Of a stretch of 64,000 nucleotides of DNA, positions 18,358 to 26,927 are shown piece after piece. The position numbers and the translations under genes were made by a program. The notes under the pieces were generated by a model. The model worked only from the letters and a program-made list of their open reading frames with translations. It was not told the origin of the DNA and made no database searches. This stretch comes from CALGFH01 sp036003705 (GTDB lineage Bacteria; Actinomycetota; CALGFH01). Each line of letters begins with the position of its first letter. The first letter of the stretch is position 1. Where the stretch lies: the NCBI GenBank assembly GCA_036003705.1, contig DASYSE010000105.1, positions 1-64,000 on the forward strand. The letters are read 5' to 3'.

Positions 18358-20511
18358 TCACTGCCAGCGGCGGTCGTGGCCGAGGAGCTCGCCGACGCGG
18401 GCCGCGGTCTCGGGACGGGCGAAGAGGTAGCCCTGGGCGTAGTCGCAGCCGAGCTGGTCGAGCTTGGCGAGCTGTCGGGGGGTCTCGACGCCCTCGGCGA
18501 TGACGGTCAGGCCGAGGGTGTGGCCCAGGCCGATGACGGCGGCGACCATGGCGTCGTCGGACGGGTCGAGGTCGAGCCGGGCCACGAACGAGCGGTCGAT
18601 CTTGAGGGAGGAGATCGGCAGGTACTGCAGGGAGGCGAGGGAGGAGTAGCCGGTGCCGAAGTCGTCGACCGAGACGCGGACGCCGAGGGCCGACAGGCGC
18701 TTGAGGGTGGTGGCGGCCGAGGCAGGGTTGGTGGCCAGGGCCCGTTCGGTGACCTCCAGGCACAGCCGGTCGGGGTCGGTGCCGGTGTCGGCCAGGGCAC
18801 CGGCGACCAGGTCGATCAGGTGGGGCTCGGTGAACTGGCGCGGAGACAGGTTGACGTGCATGGTCGGGGGCAGCGGCCGCGGTCCCTTGGCCCGCCAGCG
18901 GGCGGCCTGGCGGCAGCCCTCGGCCAGCACCCAGGCGCCGAGGGGGACGATCAGGCCGGTCTCCTCGGCGAAGGGCACGAACTCGGCCGGCAGGCGCTGG
19001 CCGCGGCCCGGCTGCTCCCACCGGACCAGCGCCTCCACCCCGACCAGCCGGCCCTCCTTGAGGGAGACGATCGGCTGGTAGAGGGCGCGCAGCTCGTCGG
19101 CGTCGACCGCGTGGCGCAGCGCCCGCTCGAGCTCCAGGCGCTCGATCAGCTGGGCTCTGACGGTCTCGTCGAACAGCTCGTAGATGCCGCCACCGCGCTG
19201 CTTGGCCCGCTGCAGGGCGGTGTCGGCGTCCGACAGCAGCGAGTCGGCCCGGCGCGTTCGCGACCCGGTGAGGGCGATCCCGATGCTGGCCGAGACCACG
19301 ATCTCCTGCCCGCCGACCGCGAACGGGGTGGCCAGCCCGGCGGTGATCCGCTCGGCGAGGCGGACCGCGTCGCGCTCGTGGCCGAGGTCCGGGCACAGCA
19401 CGGCGAACTCGTCGCTGCCGAAGCGCGAGACGGTGTCGCTGGGCCGCAGGATGCTGCGCAGGCGGCCGGCGACCGCCACCAGCAGCCGGTCGACGGCGTC
19501 GTCGCCGAACCGCTCGCCGACCTCCTTGAAGCGATCGAGGTCGAGCACGAGCACGGTGGCGAGGGCCGGCTCGCGGCCAAGGCGGGCCAGGGTCATCTCC
19601 AGCCGGTCGAGGAACAGGCTGCGGTTGGGCAGCCCGGTCAGGGCGTCGTGGGTGGCCCGCCAGGCCAGCTGGTCCTCGGGGTGCCTGCCCTCGCGTAGAT
19701 CCACCAGCTGCCGGACCACGTAGCGGGGACGCCCCTGGCCGTCGAGATGGAGCGGTTCGCCGCGCTGGTTGGTGGCCAGCCAGGTGTTGCAGAGCACCGA
19801 GATCGCCTCTCCGTCGACGCGCCGGCAGCGTTCCTGGAGCTGGTAGCCGGTGGTCTCGCCGGCGAGCACGCGCTGGAGCTGCTCGGTGTCGGCGTCCCGG
19901 TCCTCGGGATGGACGATGGCCTGGTAGCCGGCGGCCAGCAGGGCCGCCGGGGGGTGGCCGACCAGCGCGCACAGGGCGGTGTTGACCTTGAGGAAGCGGC
20001 CGTCGGGGCCGACCACGGCGGTGGCCACCGGCGCGGCGGCCATGCAGCTCCAGACCCGTTCCAGCTCCTCGCCGGGCTGGCCATCAAGCCCTTCGGGCGG
20101 TGGGAGGGCGACCGGCGCGAAGGCCAGCCCGCAGACCTCGCGCAGGGTCGTCACCAGCTCGTCGAGGTCGACGTCCTTCTCGAGACAGGCGTGGGCGCCC
20201 CGGTCGAACGCCTCGCGCCGCAGCTCCTGCGAGGCGAAGGCCGAGAGGGCGACGACCCTGGCCGCCGGGACGCGGCGGCGCAGCTCGGCGATCAGGTCGG
20301 GGCCGTCGACCCCGGGCATCCCGAGGTCGAGCACGACCACGTCGGGCGCCTGGTCGGCGGCCAGCCGCAGCGTCTCGCCGCCGTTCCCGGCCTCCCCGAC
20401 CAGCTGGAAGCCTCGGCCCTGGAGGGTCGTCCTGAGCAGCGCTCGCAGCTCCGGGATGTCGTCGGCGATCAGGACGCGGATCGGTGCCCTGGCGTGGAGG
20501 GCCAAGTCCAT
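18358..20511 (-). CDS. REC-PAS-GGDEF-EAL cyclic-di-GMP signalling protein
   Basis: The 717-aa cytoplasmic protein has four modules. A receiver (about 10-125) has the phospho-acceptor region VVVLDLGMPGVDG and Lys in CLEKD. A PAS domain spans about 150-260. The GGDEF domain (about 285-445) has the signature changed to RFGSDEF near 366. The EAL domain (about 455-705) keeps EAL (near 490), NLSPRQF, LEVTE, DDFGTGYSSL, SLKIDRSFV and AEGVET, so phosphodiesterase activity is likely and cyclase activity uncertain. ATG 20511 follows an excellent AGGAGGAGC. No histidine kinase is adjacent, so PdtaS or another kinase would have to act at a distance. Confidence 0.93.
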   Translation of the reverse strand: MDLALHARAPIRVLIADDIPELRALLRTTLQGRGFQLVGEAGNGGETLRLAADQAPDVVVLDLGMPGVDGPDLIAELRRRVPAARVVALSAFASQELRREAFDRGAHACLEKDVDLDELVTTLREVCGLAFAPVALPPPEGLDGQPGEELERVWSCMAAAPVATAVVGPDGRFLKVNTALCALVGHPPAALLAAGYQAIVHPEDRDADTEQLQRVLAGETTGYQLQERCRRVDGEAISVLCNTWLATNQRGEPLHLDGQGRPRYVVRQLVDLREGRHPEDQLAWRATHDALTGLPNRSLFLDRLEMTLARLGREPALATVLVLDLDRFKEVGERFGDDAVDRLLVAVAGRLRSILRPSDTVSRFGSDEFAVLCPDLGHERDAVRLAERITAGLATPFAVGGQEIVVSASIGIALTGSRTRRADSLLSDADTALQRAKQRGGGIYELFDETVRAQLIERLELERALRHAVDADELRALYQPIVSLKEGRLVGVEALVRWEQPGRGQRLPAEFVPFAEETGLIVPLGAWVLAEGCRQAARWRAKGPRPLPPTMHVNLSPRQFTEPHLIDLVAGALADTGTDPDRLCLEVTERALATNPASAATTLKRLSALGVRVSVDDFGTGYSSLASLQYLPISSLKIDRSFVARLDLDPSDDAMVAAVIGLGHTLGLTVIAEGVETPRQLAKLDQLGCDYAQGYLFARPETAARVGELLGHDRRWQ

Positions 20512-20540
20512 GCTCCTCCTGAGGAACGGACGGCAGAACA

Positions 20541-20567
20541 GCCAGCCGGGGCGGCGCCCCGGCTGGC
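20541..20567 (-). promoter_or_regulatory. Perfect 12-bp leader hairpin upstream of the GGDEF-EAL gene
   Basis: GCCAGCCGGGGC (20541-20552), loop GGC, GCCCCGGCTGGC (20556-20567). It lies about 30 nt upstream of the ATG and 20 nt before the Shine-Dalgarno, inside the presumed 5' leader. It could control readthrough, ribosome access or mRNA stability. No U-run follows. Confidence 0.6.
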
Positions 20568-20881
20568 GTGGATCGAGCCGCCATGCTGACGCTTCGGACC
20601 GCCCGCACCAATAGACCGGATGAATACTCTTGACTGTCCCCTCAACGGGGGACGACGAGCGGTCCCGTGTCAGCACGGGGATGCGCCGCAGGCGCGCTCT
20701 GGGTACGGGCCGCCCACCTCGACGACCCGGCCGACGCGGACGCGGTCGCCACGGTCCTGGAGCGCCGGCGCCAGCCAACCCGTATGGGATGACTAGGTGC
20801 CTTCGGGCTATTGCCTTGAGCGGCGGCCTGGGGTGAGGATCGCGGCATTCGTCCGGTGCATCAGCGAACCAGGGGGGGCCT
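20568..20881. other. Intergenic region between divergent genes
   Basis: It holds a lower-GC patch (GTCAAGAGTATTCATCC on the minus strand, 20617-20633) that is probably the promoter of the REC-PAS-GGDEF-EAL gene. A GTCCCC/GGGGAC hairpin lies at 20635-20652. A coding-like stretch on the plus strand ending ALWVRAAHLDDPADADAVA... with a TGA at 20790 may be a gene remnant, but I do not recognise it. The run of G at 20871-20877 is the ribosome binding site of the next gene. Confidence 0.35.
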
Positions 20882-22339
20882 GTGCCGAGAACCGGCTTTG
20901 ATCCACGCGCCCACGGATTCCACTTCGCCAACGAGTTCGTGGACAAGGTCGTCACCATCCCCGGCTACGGCGAGGTCGCCACCGACGGCCGTTCGGGCGG
21001 CATGGCGTATGCGGCGCTCGACTACTGGTTCGCGGGCCTGCCGGTCCCCTCGCACCGCCCGGACGACTTCCCCGACCGGGCCGTGCCCGAGGACGGCACC
21101 CGCCTGGCCGACTTCATCCACAAGCGGCTGTTCGACAGCTTCGCCACCTGGAGCGCCCGCCAGTTCCTGACCTGGACGCTGGCCGAGGACCACCCGACCT
21201 GGTCCTCGGCCGGCGTTGCCAGGCGGACCAGCGAGGAGCTGCCACGGCTGCGGCGCAGCATCGACGCCGGCCGCCCGGTGGTGCTCGGCCTGATCGGCGC
21301 GCGGAGCCTGGACGAGGTGGCCCGCAACCGGCAGGTGGTCGCCTACGGCTACGACGAGGACGGGGTCGGGCCTCCCGCATCGTCGGGCGGGCTCCCGATC
21401 CGGGTGTACGTCTACGACAGCCACCACCCCGACCGGGAGGTCGTGCTGGCCTTCGAGCCGGACGGCTCGCAGCTGGAGGGCAGCGAGTCCGGCGGTCCGT
21501 GGCGGGGGCTGTTCCTGCAGGACTACGCCCGCGAGCGCCCGCCCTACATCGACATCGGCGCCGCCAAGGGCATCTGGGTGAACTCCTGGACGCCCACCCT
21601 CGGCGGCAACTTCGTCGCCCAGTTCACCGCCCGCAACTACGGCGACTACCGGGCCCACCTGGCCGAGCTGCGCCTTGCCGTACGCGGTCCGGCGGGCGAG
21701 AACCTCGACCGCTTCCTGGGCGGCGACGGCGACCCGACCCCGCTGGAGCCGGGCGAGGAGCGGGCGGTCTTCAAGGCCAGCGACGGCTTCGGCACGGTCG
21801 CCGGCAGCTACGCCATCGCCGCCGGCTACCTGTCGGCGCAGGGCTGCTGGCTCGGCATCCCGCCGGGGGAGCCGGCGGCGGTCGACGAGGTCGGGGTCAC
21901 GGTGGTCCCGCCGCCCCGCCGGACCCGGGTCACGGTCACCTTCACCCGGGTCACCGTCGAGGACGCCGACGCCCTCGGCGGCCGGCTGGCCCTGCGCCTG
22001 GCCGTCGGCGACCAGGCAGCCCACTGGCCAGAGGAGGCGGCGGTCGACGTCGAGGACGGCAAGCGGTTCGACCTGGACCGGCGGTTCGACCTGGTCCTCA
22101 ACCCCAGCTCGGTGCTGCTGGTGGCGGTCACGGGCACGGCCGCCGACGGGACGCCCGCCGGGGTCGTGCGCGAGCCCTACCTCGGCCTTGACGACTGGGG
22201 CGCCGGCGAGCACACCTACCGGAGTCGCCTCGCCGGCCCGGGCTCCGCCAGCCAGGATCCGGAACGTCCCGGGCCCGACGCCGTCGAGGGCCCCTGGACC
22301 GTCGAGTTCGCCATCGAGGTCACCCCGCTGGACTCCTGA
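20882..22339 (+). CDS. Papain-like/C39-like protease-fold protein without the catalytic Cys
   Basis: The 485-aa cytoplasmic protein has no signal peptide. Its first ~190 residues resemble a bacterial family I recall as having NGLCGGM-x-x-A-x-D near the N-terminus, N-H-Q-V-L-A-Y-G-Y-D in the middle and Y-D-P-N after it. Here the corresponding segments read DGRSGGMAYAALDYW (Ser38 for Cys), ARNRQVVAYGYD (Arg150 for His) and VYDSHHPD. Both would-be catalytic residues are therefore changed. The C-terminal ~260 residues form two beta-rich segments with GNFVAQFTARNYGDYRAHL and a C2/Ig-like VTVTFTRVTVEDADAL. The GTG start follows AGGGGGGG. It may be a binding or scaffold protein; the assignment is from memory. 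Confidence 0.55.
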   Translation: MPRTGFDPRAHGFHFANEFVDKVVTIPGYGEVATDGRSGGMAYAALDYWFAGLPVPSHRPDDFPDRAVPEDGTRLADFIHKRLFDSFATWSARQFLTWTLAEDHPTWSSAGVARRTSEELPRLRRSIDAGRPVVLGLIGARSLDEVARNRQVVAYGYDEDGVGPPASSGGLPIRVYVYDSHHPDREVVLAFEPDGSQLEGSESGGPWRGLFLQDYARERPPYIDIGAAKGIWVNSWTPTLGGNFVAQFTARNYGDYRAHLAELRLAVRGPAGENLDRFLGGDGDPTPLEPGEERAVFKASDGFGTVAGSYAIAAGYLSAQGCWLGIPPGEPAAVDEVGVTVVPPPRRTRVTVTFTRVTVEDADALGGRLALRLAVGDQAAHWPEEAAVDVEDGKRFDLDRRFDLVLNPSSVLLVAVTGTAADGTPAGVVREPYLGLDDWGAGEHTYRSRLAGPGSASQDPERPGPDAVEGPWTVEFAIEVTPLDS

Positions 22340-22369
22340 CCGGGCGGGGACGGGTTCCGCGCCGTGCCG

Positions 22370-23233
22370 CTACCGGGGCGTGCCGGCCCGACCGGGCAGG
22401 CCCATGATGCGTCGCTTGGTGGCGTCGGCCACCCCGGTCGGCATGGCGGCGAACGCGGCCACCAGCAGGCGGCTGCGGGCCGGGACGACATATCGGGGTG
22501 CGGGCCGGTCGACCGTGGCCGCCTTCACGATGGCCCGGCCGGCCGGGGCCGGCCCCGGCGCGAACCGGTACACCCGCGCCCAGGCCGCGTCCGTGCCGGC
22601 CAGGGTTGCCGCGTACGGCGAGGCCGGGTCCCGGTAGGGGCCGAGGCTGGAGAGCGCCCTCGCGGCGAACCCGGTCCGGAGCGCGCCCGGCTCGACCAGC
22701 ACCACCGTGATCCCGAACGGGCGCAGCTCCATGCGCAGGGCCTCGGTGATCGCCGCCGCCGCGTGCTTGCTGGCGTTGTAGGCGCCGAGCAGGGGCATGG
22801 TCACCCGGCCCATGATGCTGCCGACGTTGACCACCCGGCCCTGGCCCCGTTCCCGCATCCTTGGAAGGAACGCACGGGTCGCGGCCAGCAGCCCGAACAC
22901 GTTGGTGTCGAACAGCTCCCGGAGGTCCTGGTCGGCCAGCGCCTCCAGCGGGCCCGGGAGGGCGAAGCCGGCGCTGTTGACCAGGACGTCGAGGCCGCGA
23001 CCGCCGGTCCGCCGCTCGACCTGGGCCCGCGCGGCCTCGATCGAGGCCGGGTCGGTCACGTCCAGCACCAGCGGCTCCAGCCGGCCACCGGTGGAGCGGG
23101 CCAGCGCGGCCAGGGCGTCGGGGCGGCGGCCGCCGGCCAGGACCAGGTGCCCTGCCCTGGTCAGGCGCAGGGCGGCATCCCGACCGATGCCCGAGGTGGC
23201 GCCGGTGATCAGGATGCTCCGTGATGCGCTCAT
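22370..23233 (-). CDS. Short-chain dehydrogenase/reductase (SDR)
   Basis: Classical SDR of 287 aa. It has the nucleotide motif TGATSGIG near residue 10, LDVTD, VNSAG, the catalytic Ser in VGSIMG, and Tyr/Lys in YNASKHAA. Arg-Arg after the first beta-alpha unit (AGGRRPD) favours NADP. The substrate is unknown. The start is only 15 bp from the start of the divergent S9 peptidase, leaving no room for a Shine-Dalgarno, so a leaderless message is likely. Confidence 0.9.
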   Translation of the reverse strand: MSASRSILITGATSGIGRDAALRLTRAGHLVLAGGRRPDALAALARSTGGRLEPLVLDVTDPASIEAARAQVERRTGGRGLDVLVNSAGFALPGPLEALADQDLRELFDTNVFGLLAATRAFLPRMRERGQGRVVNVGSIMGRVTMPLLGAYNASKHAAAAITEALRMELRPFGITVVLVEPGALRTGFAARALSSLGPYRDPASPYAATLAGTDAAWARVYRFAPGPAPAGRAIVKAATVDRPAPRYVVPARSRLLVAAFAAMPTGVADATKRRIMGLPGRAGTPR

Positions 23234-23248
23234 GAGTAGGATGCTGTC

Positions 23249-25042
23249 ATGACCGAGCCCCGCTGGAAGCAGCGCTACCGCGCCCCCTCGCTGACCCTGC
23301 CCCGCTGGGCCCCTGACGCCCCCGACCACCTTGTGTACGTCTCCAACCTGTCGGGCTCCTGGCAGGTCCACGCCTGGGACCGGGCGGCCGACCGCCATCG
23401 CCAGGTGTCCGACCATCCGACCGGTGTGGTGGCCGGCGGCCTGACCCCGGACGGGTCCCGGGTGGTCTGGTTCGAGGACTCCAAGGGCGACGAGGTGGGC
23501 CGCTGGCTGCAGCAGCCGTTCGCCGGCGGCGAGGCGGCCCCGCTGCTCTCCGACGTCGCGCCGGCGTGGAGCGCCGGGCTGGCCCTCGGCCCCAAGGGCC
23601 GGGTCGCGGTCGGGCTGGCGACCAGGGACGGCTTCTCGGTCCGGGTCGGCGAGGTCGGCGGGAGCTCCGAGGAGCTGTACCGCCACGACGAGATGGTGGA
23701 CGTCGGCGGCCTGAGCCGCGACGGCCGCCTGCTGGTCGTGCACCACGCCGAGCACGGCGACAACCTCCACCCGGCCCTGCGCACCTTCGACCTGGAGGGC
23801 ATGGGCGCCGTCGCCGACCTGTGGGACGGCCAGGGCTTCGGCGTGTTCGTCGCCTCGGCCGGGTTCTCGCCGCTCGCGGGCGACGGCCGGCTGGCCGTGC
23901 TGCACGACCGGACCGGCCAGCTGCGGCCGGCCATCTGGGACCCGGCCGGCGGCGAGCGGGTCGATCTCCAGATCGACCTGCCGGGCGAGGTCGACGTCGC
24001 CGACTGGTGGCCGGACGCCCTGGCTCTGCTGCTGGTCCACACCTACATGGGCCGCAACGAGCTGTACCGCCTCGACCTGGGCAGCGGTGCCCTTGAGCGG
24101 CTGGACCACCAGGCCGGCTCGATCGCCGCGGCCGGCGTCCGCCCCGACGGGTCGGTCTGGTACCGCTGGTCCTCGGGCGCGGCCGCGCCCGAGGTGCGGG
24201 CGGTCGGGACCGAGGAGGTCGTGCTGCGCCCGCCCGGCCGGCGCGCCCCGGCGGGGGTCGCCTACGAGAGCTGGACCTTCTCCAACCGGCAGGGCGACCA
24301 GGTCCACGGGTTCCTGGCCGTGCCGCCGGGCGCCGGGCCACACCCGACCGTGCTGATCGTCCACGGCGGTCCCCAGCACCACGACGCCGACGGCTGGGAC
24401 CCGGAGGTCCAGGCGTTCGTCGACCATGGCTACGCGGTCGGGCTGGTCAACTACCGCGGCTCCACCGGGTACGGCAAGGCCTGGCAGGACGTGCTCGAAG
24501 GTGACCCTGGCCGGCCCGAGATCGAGGACGTCGTCGCCGGCCGCGGCGACCTGATCGCCCGCGGCCTGGCCGACCCGGAGCAGGTGGTCATCAGCGGCGC
24601 CTCCTGGGGCGGCTACGTCACCCTGCAGGCGATCGGTACGGTCCCGGACGGGTGGCGGGCGGCGATGGCGGTCGTCCCGGTGGCCGACTACCTGTCGGCC
24701 TACGCCGACGAGTCCGAGGCCCTGCAGGCGTTCGACCGCAGCCTGTTCGGCGGCGGGCCGGAGGACAAGCGCGAGCTGTACGTCGAGCGGTCGCCCATCA
24801 CCTACGTCGACCAGGTCGCCACCCCGGTGCTGCTGATGGTGGGCGACAACGACACCCGCTGCCCGCTGCAGCAGGTGCTCAACTACACCAACCGCCTGAC
24901 CGAGCTGGGCAAGCCGTTCGAGCTCGACCGCTTCGACGCCGGCCACGGCGCCCTGGTGGTCGAGGAGCGCATCCGCCAGATGGAGGTCCTGCTGCGATTC
25001 GCCGCCCGGCATGTGCCCGGCGGCGCCGAGCCGGAGACGTAG
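23249..25042 (+). CDS. S9-family peptidase (prolyl oligopeptidase/acylaminoacyl peptidase type)
   Basis: The 597-aa cytoplasmic protein has an N-terminal beta-propeller (about 1-340, with blades such as SRVVWFEDSKGDEVG). The alpha/beta hydrolase domain has LIVHGGPQHHD as the oxyanion region, the nucleophile in SGASWGGY (Ser near 450), the acid in VGDNDTRCP (near 534) and the His in DAGHGALV (near 565). The order and spacing are those of S9 peptidases. TAGGAT (23237-23242) ends 6 nt before the ATG, which suggests leaderless transcription from the 15-bp gap to the SDR. Confidence 0.92.
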   Translation: MTEPRWKQRYRAPSLTLPRWAPDAPDHLVYVSNLSGSWQVHAWDRAADRHRQVSDHPTGVVAGGLTPDGSRVVWFEDSKGDEVGRWLQQPFAGGEAAPLLSDVAPAWSAGLALGPKGRVAVGLATRDGFSVRVGEVGGSSEELYRHDEMVDVGGLSRDGRLLVVHHAEHGDNLHPALRTFDLEGMGAVADLWDGQGFGVFVASAGFSPLAGDGRLAVLHDRTGQLRPAIWDPAGGERVDLQIDLPGEVDVADWWPDALALLLVHTYMGRNELYRLDLGSGALERLDHQAGSIAAAGVRPDGSVWYRWSSGAAAPEVRAVGTEEVVLRPPGRRAPAGVAYESWTFSNRQGDQVHGFLAVPPGAGPHPTVLIVHGGPQHHDADGWDPEVQAFVDHGYAVGLVNYRGSTGYGKAWQDVLEGDPGRPEIEDVVAGRGDLIARGLADPEQVVISGASWGGYVTLQAIGTVPDGWRAAMAVVPVADYLSAYADESEALQAFDRSLFGGGPEDKRELYVERSPITYVDQVATPVLLMVGDNDTRCPLQQVLNYTNRLTELGKPFELDRFDAGHGALVVEERIRQMEVLLRFAARHVPGGAEPET

Positions 25043-25082
25043 CGAGGTAGCGCCTGTGCCAGACGGGCCGGATCCCGTCGGC

Positions 25083-25188
25083 TCAGTGGTAGGTGTCCGG
25101 TTCGATGACGTTGGTGAGCGGCTCGCCGGATCCTGGCCACCGGCTCGGCCTCGAGCGGGCTGGCGATCATCACCTGGGTGCGGGCCAT
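25083..25188 (-). pseudogene. Remnant of a D-2-hydroxyacid dehydrogenase with internal deletion
   Basis: The minus strand starts MARTQVMIASPLEAEPVARI, which looks like the N-terminus of phosphoglycerate-type dehydrogenases. One frame over it ends GEPLTNVIEPDTYH and stop, which looks like the C-terminus of the same family (G-E-P-L-x-N-V-V). The catalytic body of about 300 residues is missing, and the join lies near GGATCC (25129-25134). Only about 35 codons remain. It lies between the S9 peptidase and pdtaS. Confidence 0.5.
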
Positions 25189-25195
25189 GGTGGTG

Positions 25196-26629
25196 TCAGG
25201 CTTGCCGCTGGACCGGGGGGATGATGGCGGTGGCCACGCTGCCGCGACCCGACGGGCGGGTCAGCGCGAACTGGCCGTTGAGCTCCTCCTCGACCAGGGC
25301 CCGGACCAGGCGCAGGCCGAGGCCGCCGCCCTCCCGGTCGCCCGGCTGGGCCGGGGGCTGGGCGCTCTCGTCGCGGACCTCCAGCTCGACAGGCCGCTCA
25401 CCGCCGCCGCGCAGCTCGACTGTGACCGTCCCGGTCCCGTCGCCGAGGCCGTGCTCGACCGCATTCTGGATCAGCTCGTTCAGCACCACCGCCAGCGGGG
25501 TGGCGACGGCCGCGTCCACCCGCACCGAGGCCGTATGCAGCTCGATGCGGACGTCCTCACGGCCGAGCGAGCCTTCGAGCATCCTGACCACCCGCCGGGC
25601 GACGTCGGCCATGTCGACCGCGCCCTCGAACTCCTCGGTCAGCGTCTCGTGGACCAGCGCGATCGAGGCGATGCGGCGCACCGAGTCCTCCAGCGCGGCC
25701 ACCGCCAGCGGATGGTCCCCGAGCCGGCGGGCCTGCAGACGGAGCAGGGACGCGACCGTCTGGAGGTTGTTCTTGACCCGGTGGTGGACCTCCCGGATGG
25801 TCGCCTCGCGCCGGGAGATGACCCGGTCGCGGCGGCGCAGCTCGGTCGCCTCCCGCACCAGCACCAGGGCGCCCCGGCGGCCGGTGCCCCGCAGCAGTGG
25901 CACGACCCGGACGTCGGTGACCGCGGCGGCGGCCTCGATCTCGGACTCGACCGGGCGCCCGCCGGCCATCGCCTCGGCGACCAGGATCGCGGCCCGATGG
26001 GGGAGTGGCTGCCCCAGCGGCAGGGCGTTGGTGCCCATCCGCCGGAAGGCCGAGGTCGCGTTGGGGCTGGCGAACTCGACCCTGCCGCTGGCGTCGAGCA
26101 CGACCAGGCCATCGCCGACCCGGGGCGAAGCGGTCGGGTCGTGGGCCTCGACGAACGGGAAGGTCCCCGCGGCCACCATCTCCAGCAGGGCCTCGGCCGC
26201 GCCGAGGTAGGACGCCTCGAGCCGGCCGGTGGGCCGGGCCGGGGTCTCGGGCGACTCGACGCTCAGCACGGCGACGATCTCGTCCCGATGGCGGACCGGG
26301 ACCGTCTCGACCCTGACCGGCTCGGCGTCGATCAGGATCGGCTCGAGCGAGCGCTGCCGACGTCCCTCCCGCCAGGCCCGCTCCACATAGGGGTGCCAGG
26401 TGGGCCGGACCACCTCGCCGACCAGGTCGGCCGGGTGGAGGGTGCGGGCCGTGTAGGGCCGGAGCTGGCCGACGATACGGAAGCTCTCGTCACCCTCGAC
26501 GGCCAGGAACAGCAGCAGGTCGGCGAAGGCGAGGTCGGCGATCAGCTGCCAGCCCGCCATCAGGCTGTGCAGGTGCTCGATCGCCTCGTCGGTCAGCCGG
26601 CGCGGCGCCGGCCGGACAACGTTCGTCAT
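25196..26629 (-). CDS. pdtaS: PdtaS-type sensor histidine kinase
   Basis: The 477-aa soluble kinase has an N-terminal GAF-like domain (about 15-155), a PAS domain (about 165-265), a HisKA_2 dimerisation part with the phospho-His in REVHHRVKNNLQTVASLLRL (near 281), and an HATPase_c domain with LNELIQNAVEHG and GGGLGLRLVRALV. This is the architecture of mycobacterial PdtaS, whose partner is the ANTAR antiterminator PdtaR, encoded here 10 kb away at 36647. TACGCT (26636-26641) ends 6 nt before the ATG at 26629, so a leaderless message is likely. There is no membrane segment; a soluble ligand may be sensed. Confidence 0.9.
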   Translation of the reverse strand: MTNVVRPAPRRLTDEAIEHLHSLMAGWQLIADLAFADLLLFLAVEGDESFRIVGQLRPYTARTLHPADLVGEVVRPTWHPYVERAWREGRRQRSLEPILIDAEPVRVETVPVRHRDEIVAVLSVESPETPARPTGRLEASYLGAAEALLEMVAAGTFPFVEAHDPTASPRVGDGLVVLDASGRVEFASPNATSAFRRMGTNALPLGQPLPHRAAILVAEAMAGGRPVESEIEAAAAVTDVRVVPLLRGTGRRGALVLVREATELRRRDRVISRREATIREVHHRVKNNLQTVASLLRLQARRLGDHPLAVAALEDSVRRIASIALVHETLTEEFEGAVDMADVARRVVRMLEGSLGREDVRIELHTASVRVDAAVATPLAVVLNELIQNAVEHGLGDGTGTVTVELRGGGERPVELEVRDESAQPPAQPGDREGGGLGLRLVRALVEEELNGQFALTRPSGRGSVATAIIPPVQRQA

Positions 26630-26927
26630 GGCCCTAGCGTAGCCGGGCCGGCGACCGGGTGATCCGCTCGGAGAGATCCGCGCAAGGCGCAAGGCACTCG
26701 TAGGGAGCTATACACTCAATTTCCCGAGGCAATTGCGCGGCCGCATACTACCGCTTTCACCTGCTCTTATGATCGGAACTACGCAGAATTGAGGGCACTC
26801 GGAAGAGGAGCCGTCATCGATAATGACGACCGAATCGGCTCGTGACGGCATGCGTGGCGGGATTGCGGGGGGCGTACCACTCGTCGTTGTTCGCGTCCCC
26901 CGGACGAACGACGAACGAGGAGGGGCA
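26630..26927. promoter_or_regulatory. Divergent control region of pdtaS and the DUF4397 operon
   Basis: This is the most AT-rich stretch of the window around 26705-26790. A CGTCAT-CGATA-ATGACG hairpin lies at 26812-26828. A long imperfect inverted repeat, CTCGTCGTTGTTCG (26880-26893) against CGAACGACGAACGAG (26905-26919), ends at the Shine-Dalgarno of the next gene and could cover it when folded. I see no convincing -35/-10 pair for the plus-strand operon. Confidence 0.45.

Noticed and set aside
20685..20792. Coding-like fragment ending VLERRRQPTRMG
   Set aside because: No start codon with a binding site and no family recognised; described only as part of the intergenic region.
23250..25012. 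Long upstream part of the frame containing the SDR
   Set aside because: It is antisense to the S9 peptidase; only the part from 23233 downward encodes an SDR.
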